Assembly (NCBI RefSeq): GCF_019038415.1
Contig: NZ_JAFKRG010000009.1
Coordinates: 1-64,000, forward strand
Direction: 5' to 3'
Length of the DNA: 64,000 nucleotides
From: Synechococcus sp. CCY 9618
Lineage (GTDB): Bacteria; Cyanobacteriota; Cyanobacteriia; PCC-6307; Cyanobiaceae
Each line of letters starts with the position of its first letter. The first letter of the stretch is position 1. Made by a program: the position numbers and the translations under genes. Positions 58,072-64,000 of the stretch are shown here, in pieces. The notes under the pieces were generated by a model. That model was given only the letters and a program-made list of their open reading frames with translations. It was not told the DNA's origin and made no database searches.

Positions 58072-59145
58072 ATGATCCCCACCTCCGATCTCCACGTGGT
58101 GGAAACCCGCCCCCTGGTGCCGCCGGCGTTGCTGCACCGGGAGCTGCCCCTGTCCGTACAGGCCGCCCGCACCGTGCAGCAGGCCCGCGAACGGATCAAG
58201 GCCATTCTGCACGCCGGTGACCAGCGGCTGCTGGTGATCGTCGGCCCCTGCTCGGTCCACGACGTCGCCGCAGCCCGGGAATACGCCGAGGGCATCGCCC
58301 AGGCCCAGCGCCGCCACCGGGACGAACTGGAGATCGTGATGCGGGTCTACTTCGAGAAGCCGCGCACCACCGTGGGCTGGAAGGGGATGATCAACGATCC
58401 CCACCTTGACGGCAGCTACGACATCAACACGGGTCTGCGCCGGGCCCGGGGGCTGCTGCTCCATCTGGCGGAGATGGGCCTGCCGGCGGCCACGGAGGTG
58501 CTGGATCCGGTGGTGCCCCAGTACCTGGCCGACCTGATCAGCTGGACCGCCATCGGCGCCCGCACCACCGAGAGCCAGACCCATCGGGAGATGGCCTCGG
58601 GCCTGTCGATGCCGATCGGCTTCAAGAACGGCACCGACGGCAGCGCGGCCACGGCCATCAACGCCATGGAGGCGGCGGCCCGCCCCCACCATTTCCTGGG
58701 CATCAACAAAGAGGGCCAGGCCGCCATCGTCTCCACCACCGGCAACCCCGACGGCCACCTGGTGCTGCGGGGCGGCAAGAGCGGCACCAACTACCACGCC
58801 GAGGCGGTGGAGGCCGCGGCGGCCCTGCTGGCCAGGGACGGCCTGCCGGCCCGGCTGATGGTGGATTGCAGCCACGGCAATTCCAACAAGGACTACCGCC
58901 GCCAGGGGGAGGTGCTGCGCCAGGTGGCCCAGCAGGTGAAGGGCGGCTCCATCCACGTGATGGGGGTGATGCTGGAGAGCCATCTGGTGGAAGGAAATCA
59001 GAAGATTTCCGCCGACCTCTCCTCGCTCACCTACGGCCAGAGCATCACCGATGCCTGCATTGACCTCGCCACGACGCTGGATCTGCTCGTCGAACTGGCC
59101 GAGGCCGTGCAGCAGGCCCAGGCCCGAACCCTGGCTCTGGCCTGA
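58072..59145 (+). CDS. 3-deoxy-7-phosphoheptulonate synthase
   Basis: DAHP synthase starts the shikimate pathway. The 357-residue protein is of the AroF/G/H type I family: IVGPCSVHDVAAAREYAEG, VYFEKPRTTVGWKGMINDPHLDGSYDI, GARTTESQTHREMASG and VDCSHGNSNKDYRRQ. The ATG at 58072 was chosen; the frame upstream is Arg/Gly-rich with no homology. It is divergent from acnB with 205 bases between the two starts. Confidence 0.95.
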   Translation: MIPTSDLHVVETRPLVPPALLHRELPLSVQAARTVQQARERIKAILHAGDQRLLVIVGPCSVHDVAAAREYAEGIAQAQRRHRDELEIVMRVYFEKPRTTVGWKGMINDPHLDGSYDINTGLRRARGLLLHLAEMGLPAATEVLDPVVPQYLADLISWTAIGARTTESQTHREMASGLSMPIGFKNGTDGSAATAINAMEAAARPHHFLGINKEGQAAIVSTTGNPDGHLVLRGGKSGTNYHAEAVEAAAALLARDGLPARLMVDCSHGNSNKDYRRQGEVLRQVAQQVKGGSIHVMGVMLESHLVEGNQKISADLSSLTYGQSITDACIDLATTLDLLVELAEAVQQAQARTLALA

Positions 59146-59158
59146 GTACCGGACGGTC

Positions 59159-59172
59159 TTCCCGATCGGGAA
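59159..59172. other. 14-base palindrome downstream of the DAHP synthase gene
   Basis: TTCCCGATCGGGAA is a perfect palindrome starting 14 bases after the stop. There is no T-run after it, so it is not an ordinary terminator. A second hairpin-like repeat, CTGTTC / GAACAG, is at 59261-59277. The remaining part of the 186-base gap up to 59331 shows nothing else clear. Confidence 0.45.
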
Positions 59173-59331
59173 CTGGGCGGATTGACCCCTGCTCCGGACT
59201 GTTCGACCAGGGGATTGGCACTCCGGAGGTGAGAGTGCTGATCCAATTTCCTGCAACAAACTGTTCTTGCTGAACAGCTATCTGACTGACCCTGGTTACG
59301 TTTGAGAGCAGCAAGTCATTGAGGTCCGCTG

Positions 59332-59709
59332 ATGACCTATCTCCTGCAGTTCTGCGGGTTGTCGGATCCCTTGCAGTTGTTCTATCTCGAGCAGAAGTCC
59401 GCCTTTTCCCCTTCGGGTGAGGTTCCCCATCCCAGCGATCCTGTTCCGGCTCCCGGTCCGATCTATGGCGGATTCCGGCCTTTCCAGCTGGACGACCTGC
59501 TCGGCTGGGCCCTCGACACGGCCCGGGGCCGCTGCTGGGATGGGGACGTCATCCAGCGCCTGGTGCTGGATGTCTGGATGGAGCGGGCCGACGTGATCCG
59601 CCAGTGGCAGCTGCGCCTGCGGGAGGAGCCCGCCGACCGGTTGCTGGTGGCAGGGATCGGTACCCAGCGTGACTGGGAGATCCGCTGCGAACAGTCGTTG
59701 CGGGCCTGA
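59332..59709 (+). CDS. Hypothetical protein
   Basis: This 125-residue soluble protein begins MTYLLQFCGLSDPLQLFYLEQKSAFSPSG and has a helical C-terminal half (DDLLGWALDTARGRCWDGDVIQRLVLDVWMERADVIRQW). No family is recognised. It is convergent with the mechanosensitive channel gene and ends 2 bases from it. Confidence 0.6.
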   Translation: MTYLLQFCGLSDPLQLFYLEQKSAFSPSGEVPHPSDPVPAPGPIYGGFRPFQLDDLLGWALDTARGRCWDGDVIQRLVLDVWMERADVIRQWQLRLREEPADRLLVAGIGTQRDWEIRCEQSLRA

Positions 59710-59711
59710 GC

Positions 59712-61175
59712 TCAGTCGGCCTCGATGCCGAACAGGTGCCGCATCCGCTCCAGGATCGACGTCTGGCGTCGGGCCGCATCGGGCGAGGACAGCTTCTCCA
59801 GTTCGGTGCGGCGGCGGCCCACGATCGCCGCCAGGGCCTCCACCAGCCCGGCGTCGGCTTCCACCAGGGGCAGGAAGTCGTGCCGCTCCACCTCCAGCAG
59901 CACGCACTCGTTGCGGGAGCGCACCGTGGCGGTGCGGGGCTCCCCCGTGCAGACGGTCATCTCCCCGAAGATCTGATCGCTGCCCAGCACCGCCACGGAC
60001 CGCCCCAGGGGGGACCCGTCGGCCTTGAACACCTCCACCTCCCCCTGCACCACCTGGAACAGGGCATCCCCTTCCTGGCCCTCGGCGACGATCGTTTCGC
60101 CGGGGCCGAAGCGCAGGCAGCGCACTGAGCTGGCCAGCTGATCCACCAGGGCAGGATCCAGCTGGGCGAACAGCCAGCTGCGCCGCAGCAGTTCCCCCGT
60201 GAGCGTCGCATCCTCCCCGCCGGGGTGGGAGGGATCCGTGCGGGCGACCCTCCGCTGCAGCTCCCGCACCGGATAGGGAAGCTCCCAACCCTGGCGCTCC
60301 AGGGCGTACCAGATCTGCTCCAGCAGGCCGCTGCGCAGCCTCAGCCGCTCCTCCTCGGAAGCGCCCCGATGAAAGGCCAGCAACTCGTAGCGGATCTGGG
60401 AGTCCTCGTAGGCGCGGATCCAGACCTCCGGGGGCGGTGCCTGCAGCACCAGGGGGTTGTCGGCCATCACTGCCTCCAGCAGCTGGCGGGCCCGGGCGGG
60501 CGGGATCTCATAGCCCAGGGCGATGCCGAAGCGGTTGCCCACCGGCCCGTTCTGGCTGAACCGCTGCATCGGGGTGTCCACCACCGTGTTGTTGGGCAGG
60601 TTCACGGTGGAGCCGTCGATGCGGCGCAGACGGGTGCTCATCAGATGCAGCGAGTCCACCGTGCCGCTCTCGTCCCCGACGCTGATCCAGTCCCCCTCCC
60701 GGAAGGGCGGATCCACCTGCAGTTCGATGCCGGCGAACAGATCCTTGAGCGATTCCTGGGCCGCCAGGCCGATCACGGCGGTCAGCACCGCCGAGGTGGT
60801 GACCAGACCGACCAGATTCAGGTTGGCCTGGCGCTGCAGCACCAGCACGGTGGCCACCGCCGACAGGCCGAGGTTGAGCAGGTCGCGCAGGATCTTGGCG
60901 GTGGGTCGCCACCAGCCCAGGGCCGCTGGGCATTCCAGGGTCAGCCAGGCCAGCAGACCGATCAGGGCGTAGGCGATGGCCAGTTCGTCCACGGCGCCGA
61001 GCCAGCGCAGCCCGGCGGGACGCGTGCTGCCGCTGAGCAGGCACCAGAGCAACACGGCCACCAGTGGCATCACCCGTGGCGGCGGCGGCAGTCGCCGACG
61101 GCGTGTGGCGAGCACCAGCAGCAGCAGGCCCGCCACCAGGACCAGGCTGAGCAGAGCCCGCTCCAGCAGCTCCAT
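59712..61175 (-). CDS. MscS-family channel with C-terminal cyclic-nucleotide-binding domain
   Basis: The 487-residue protein has about four membrane helices, the MscS pore and beta domain (TAVIGLAAQESLKDLFAGIELQVDPPFREGDWISVGDESGTV, NLPNNTVVDTPMQRF), then a cNMP-binding domain (about 350-470: SSVRCLRFGPGETIVAEGQEGDALFQVVQGEVEVF, FGEMTVCTGEPRTATVRS). The E and R of the phosphate-binding cassette (FGEMTVCTGEPRTATV) suggest it can bind cAMP or cGMP. It overlaps the phytol-kinase-like gene as TGATG. Confidence 0.9.
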   Translation of the reverse strand: MELLERALLSLVLVAGLLLLVLATRRRRLPPPPRVMPLVAVLLWCLLSGSTRPAGLRWLGAVDELAIAYALIGLLAWLTLECPAALGWWRPTAKILRDLLNLGLSAVATVLVLQRQANLNLVGLVTTSAVLTAVIGLAAQESLKDLFAGIELQVDPPFREGDWISVGDESGTVDSLHLMSTRLRRIDGSTVNLPNNTVVDTPMQRFSQNGPVGNRFGIALGYEIPPARARQLLEAVMADNPLVLQAPPPEVWIRAYEDSQIRYELLAFHRGASEEERLRLRSGLLEQIWYALERQGWELPYPVRELQRRVARTDPSHPGGEDATLTGELLRRSWLFAQLDPALVDQLASSVRCLRFGPGETIVAEGQEGDALFQVVQGEVEVFKADGSPLGRSVAVLGSDQIFGEMTVCTGEPRTATVRSRNECVLLEVERHDFLPLVEADAGLVEALAAIVGRRRTELEKLSSPDAARRQTSILERMRHLFGIEAD

Positions 61176-61852
61176 CAGGCCAGCACCTGCCAGAGTCCCG
61201 CCACTGCCAGGGGCACGCTGAAGTTGTCGATGCCGAACAGGGCCCACTGCTCCAGCCCCGTGGCCAGCAGGGCGATCAGGGCGATCCAGGCCGGTGCCGG
61301 TGCGGGCGCGCTTCCCAGCAGGGCCAGGGCCAGCAGCACGCTCAGGCTGGCGATCGCCATGGCCGCGGTGCCCACCAGGGAGCGCCGTTCCCCCATGACG
61401 GTCCAGCTGGGGGAGGGGATCAGGGGGCCCAGCAGGCCGGCCAGGCCGTCCCCGAAGGCCATCACCAGCACACCGGCCGCGACCGTGGCCGGATGGGCCG
61501 GCCACCAGAGCCACAGCAGCAGGGTGATCGAGGCGCCGTAGGCGATGGTGCCGTAGCTGCGCCGCTCCACGTCCTCAATGGCCGGCAGCACCCTCATGCG
61601 GTGGTTGAGCGCCGCCAGCAGGGTGATGGCTCCGGCGGCGGGAACGGCGATCAGGCGATCCACCCCGAAGGCCCAGGCGATCAGCACCACCGGACCGGCC
61701 CCGATGTGCACCAGCTTGCGGCTCCATTCCCGTTGCTCCGGCCAGCGCTGGCGGAGCAGCAGGGCCGCGCCACTCAGCAGGGCCAGCCAGGCGGCCACAG
61801 CCACCACCCCCATGGGCTGGGCCCACCCATGGGGGACCGTAGAAGCTGCCAA
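61175..61852 (-). CDS. Phytol-kinase-like (VTE5) / polyprenol kinase family protein
   Basis: The 225-residue protein has about six membrane helices and the kinase motifs EWSRKLVHIGAGPVVLI, NHRMRVLPAIEDVERRSYGTIAYGASI and MAFGDGLAGLLGPLIP. VTE5-type enzymes phosphorylate phytol freed from chlorophyll, feeding tocopherol or chlorophyll salvage. It is translated with the MscS gene by a one-base stop-start overlap. Confidence 0.85.
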   Translation of the reverse strand: MAASTVPHGWAQPMGVVAVAAWLALLSGAALLLRQRWPEQREWSRKLVHIGAGPVVLIAWAFGVDRLIAVPAAGAITLLAALNHRMRVLPAIEDVERRSYGTIAYGASITLLLWLWWPAHPATVAAGVLVMAFGDGLAGLLGPLIPSPSWTVMGERRSLVGTAAMAIASLSVLLALALLGSAPAPAPAWIALIALLATGLEQWALFGIDNFSVPLAVAGLWQVLA

Positions 61853-61872
61853 CGCCAGCAGGGAGATGTCGC

Positions 61873-62928
61873 TCAGGCGGCCTGGTGGAGATTGCTCATC
61901 AGGCGCAGCTTCATGATCGCCTTGGCCTCCAGCTGCCGCACCCGCTCGCGGGAGACGTTGATCTGGCGGCCGATCTCGGCGAGTGTCAGGGGCTCGGAGC
62001 CCTCCAACCCGAAGCGCAGCCGCAGAATCTTCTGCTCCCGTTCGTTGAGCTGGGACAGCCAGGTGCCGAGGTGCTCCTTCTGCAGATGGCGATCCATCGA
62101 GTCGAAGTGCTCGTTGCTGGCCGGATCGGCGATCAGCTCACCCAGGGTGCTGCGATCCTCCTCGCCCCGGGCATGGGCGTCGAGGGAGGCGCAAGGGGCG
62201 CTCTGGGTGATGAGTTCCTCCAGTTCCTCGGGCCGCATCCCCATGGCGTGGGCCAGCTCGAGCCGGTTCGGCTGGCGCCCGAGCCGGTGGGAGAGCTCCC
62301 GGGTGATGCGCCGCATCTTGGAGAGCTTCTCACTGATGTGAATCGGCAGGCGAATCGTGCGGGCGCTGTTGTCGATGGCGCGCGTCATCCCCTGACGGAT
62401 CCACCAGTAGGCGTAGGTGGAGAATTTGTAGCCCATGGCGGGGTCAAACTTGTCGACAGCCCGCTCCAGGCCGATGGCTCCTTCCTGGACGAGATCGAGC
62501 AAGTCCAGCCCCTGGTTCTGATATTTCTTCGCCACACTCACCACGAGCCTGAGATTGGCAGCCATCATGCGGTCGCGCGCCCGCTGACCCATCCGCACCT
62601 GGCGCTTCTGGCGCGGCGTGAGCTCTTCCTCGGCCAGGGCATGAAGCGTCTTGCCTGCCTGGACGTGGTGAGCCAGTTCGATTTCTTCGGCCGGTGTGAG
62701 AAGCGGCACACGGCCGATGGTGCTGAGATACCAGCCAATCGAATCGGCACTGAGCCGACCCCCCTGACGTGGTGCTGATTTTGCGCTGACAGAACCGCCG
62801 CTGGGTTTCGTCCTTTTTGAGGACGATCCCTCCCCACTGCTCTTGAGCAGAGAGATGGCGGAATGCAGAGGTGTCCCCATCACCCCAGGCTCCCGAATGA
62901 ATTTGGCCGGAATGTAGCACCGCAGCAA
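61873..62928 (-). CDS. RNA polymerase sigma-70 factor, group 2 type
   Basis: This 351-residue sigma factor has regions 1.2 (DSIGWYLSTIGRVPLLTPAEEIELA), 2 (NLRLVVSVAKKYQNQGLDLLDLVQEGAIGLERAVDKFDP and YKFSTYAYWWIRQGMTRAI), 3 (RTIRLPIHISEKLSKMRRI) and 4 (LNEREQKILRLRFGLEG, TLAEIGRQINVSRERVRQLEAKAI). Without region 1.1 and a long spacer it resembles the non-essential group 2 factors of cyanobacteria rather than RpoD1. The start may be ATG 62928 or 62880. Confidence 0.92.
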   Translation of the reverse strand: MLRCYIPAKFIREPGVMGTPLHSAISLLKSSGEGSSSKRTKPSGGSVSAKSAPRQGGRLSADSIGWYLSTIGRVPLLTPAEEIELAHHVQAGKTLHALAEEELTPRQKRQVRMGQRARDRMMAANLRLVVSVAKKYQNQGLDLLDLVQEGAIGLERAVDKFDPAMGYKFSTYAYWWIRQGMTRAIDNSARTIRLPIHISEKLSKMRRITRELSHRLGRQPNRLELAHAMGMRPEELEELITQSAPCASLDAHARGEEDRSTLGELIADPASNEHFDSMDRHLQKEHLGTWLSQLNEREQKILRLRFGLEGSEPLTLAEIGRQINVSRERVRQLEAKAIMKLRLMSNLHQAA

Positions 62929-62983
62929 GGCGTAAACCAGTGCGAGCAGGAAGGTTTTCTGTGTATTGGCTGAGTAACGTTGC

Positions 62984-64000
62984 TTATGTCGTGGTGGCTA
63001 CGCTTTTCACCCCGATGGGCAAGCCGCCACGCCAGCGTTCCATGAGAAAGGCTTGCGTCAGTTGTGGTTCCCCGTCGTGCTGACGCTGTGAAAAGTGTCC
63101 ATCGCCATGCATGTGCCAGGCGCCCGTATCGCTGAGGTAAAGCTCCAGCAGGGCCTCGATCTGCTTCTGCAGTTGCGGGTCCTCGATGGGGGCCACCGCT
63201 TCGACGCGGCGATCGAGGTTACGGGGCATCCAGTCGGCACTGCCGAAGAACATTTCCGGCTGCCCGCCGTTGCCGAACCAGAAGAGGCGGGAATGCTCGA
63301 GAAAGCGACCGATCACGCTCACCACGCTGATGCCTTCGCTGACCCCTTCCACACCGGGCCGCAGGCAGCACATGCCCCGGATGATCAGTTCGATCCGCAC
63401 CCCTGCCTGGGAGGCTTCGTAGAGCAGGGCGATGATGGCCGGATCCACCAGCGCATTCATCTTGGCCCGGATGTGACCGCCCCGGCCCTCCCTGGCATGC
63501 TCGATCTCCCGGCGGATCAGGCCTTCCATGCCCTTGCGCAGGGTGACGGGAGCCACCAGCAACTTGCGGAAGCTCTGCTGCTTGGAGAAACCCGTCAGGT
63601 AGTTGAACAGTTCCACCAGGTCCTGGCCGAAGTCCTCACGGGCGGTGAGTAATCCGATGTCCGTGTAGAGCGAGGAGGTCTTGGAGTTGTAGTTGCCGGT
63701 TCCGATGTGCACGTAGCTGCGCAGAGCCCCTTTCTCGCGGCGCACGACCAGGAGCACCTTGGTGTGGGTCTTGAGACCCAGCACGCCATAGACCACATGC
63801 ACCCCTGAACGTTCCAGCTGGCGTGCCCACTGGATGTTGTTGTCCTCATCGAAGCGGGCCTTGAGTTCCACCAGGGCCATCACCTGCTTGCCGTTTTCGG
63901 CGGCCCGGATCAGGGAGGACACCACGGGCGTGTCCTTCGAGGTGCGGTAGAGGGTCATCTTGATGGCCAGCACCGAGGCGTCGTTGGCGGCCTGGTTGAG
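62984..64000 (-). CDS. ppk: Polyphosphate kinase 1, C-terminal part (runs off window)
   Basis: PPK1 makes polyphosphate from ATP. The 339 residues visible include the phosphorylated His site (GLKTHTKVLLVVRREKG, with YVHIGTGNYN), the second active His in IGRFLEHSRLFWFGNGG, and FFGSADWMPRNLDRRVE. The N-terminal and head domains are beyond the right edge. The gene reads towards the sigma factor. Confidence 0.95.
   Translation of the reverse strand, partial: LNQAANDASVLAIKMTLYRTSKDTPVVSSLIRAAENGKQVMALVELKARFDEDNNIQWARQLERSGVHVVYGVLGLKTHTKVLLVVRREKGALRSYVHIGTGNYNSKTSSLYTDIGLLTAREDFGQDLVELFNYLTGFSKQQSFRKLLVAPVTLRKGMEGLIRREIEHAREGRGGHIRAKMNALVDPAIIALLYEASQAGVRIELIIRGMCCLRPGVEGVSEGISVVSVIGRFLEHSRLFWFGNGGQPEMFFGSADWMPRNLDRRVEAVAPIEDPQLQKQIEALLELYLSDTGAWHMHGDGHFSQRQHDGEPQLTQAFLMERWRGGLPIGVKSVATTT

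Noticed and set aside
59261-59277. CTGTTC TTGCT GAACAG as a LexA-like operator
   Set aside because: Spacing and bases do not match the cyanobacterial or other known LexA boxes well enough to call it.

Overview
The window looks like a chromosome segment from a high-GC unicellular picocyanobacterium of the Cyanobium / freshwater Synechococcus type. The gene content is cyanobacterial: a PsbQ-like lipoprotein, a Tic20-family protein, a DUF3134 protein, a group 2 sigma factor, an AarF/ABC1 kinase and a phytol-kinase-like protein. The order dnaN - PRC-barrel protein - purL - purF is, from memory, the origin-proximal order of picocyanobacteria. The HIP1 octamer GCGATCGC occurs at, for example, 20165, 22492, 53415 and 61350. 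The genus is an inference; no ribosomal RNA or tRNA gene was found to confirm it.

Layout. 1-2243 is one end of a chromosomal integron on the minus strand: an intact integron integrase (intI, 1272-2243), an attI-like junction at 1096-1102, a complete cassette carrying an Abi-alpha-like gene with its attC, and the start of a second cassette with an antitoxin-like gene. 2329-11700 holds a GNAT acetyltransferase, a pilin-like protein, a phytochelatin-synthase-like protease, a glycosyltransferase, purF, purL, a PRC-barrel protein and dnaN. 11701-12066 has no gene and is an origin candidate. 12067-17992 holds thrC, a DUF1400-like protein, an AarF kinase, recN and a small protein. 18109-26744 mixes transport and carbon metabolism: an A+T-rich CorA, an N-terminally short P-type ATPase, a glycogen-debranching enzyme, glutamate decarboxylase, acetolactate decarboxylase and LapA. 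26904-50571 is mostly housekeeping: uvrA, purT, mraY, argG, rpsF, aroE, dnaK, pstS, psbQ, purU, an O-antigen-ligase-like protein, a radical SAM protein and a Ca/Na antiporter.

50618-55216 is a second, decayed integron. A MNT-HEPN pair is cut short by a fragment of a second intI with an in-frame stop, followed by an attI-like region and five small cassettes: hicBA, a GST, higBA-like, hicAB-like and a VOC protein. Each cassette ends in an attC-like element, and the array stops 8 bases before acnB. 55224-64000 returns to core genes: acnB, DAHP synthase, an MscS channel with a cyclic-nucleotide domain, a phytol-kinase-like gene, a sigma factor and a partial ppk1.

The main result is the integron system. 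Both integrases are read in the same direction as their cassettes, the reverse of class 1 integrons. The two loci share a 26-base identical attC right half although they are about 50 kb apart. Three of the five array-2 cassettes are toxin-antitoxin modules, and the complete array-1 cassette resembles an abortive-infection gene. This suggests a mobile stock of stability and defence genes in a cyanobacterium.
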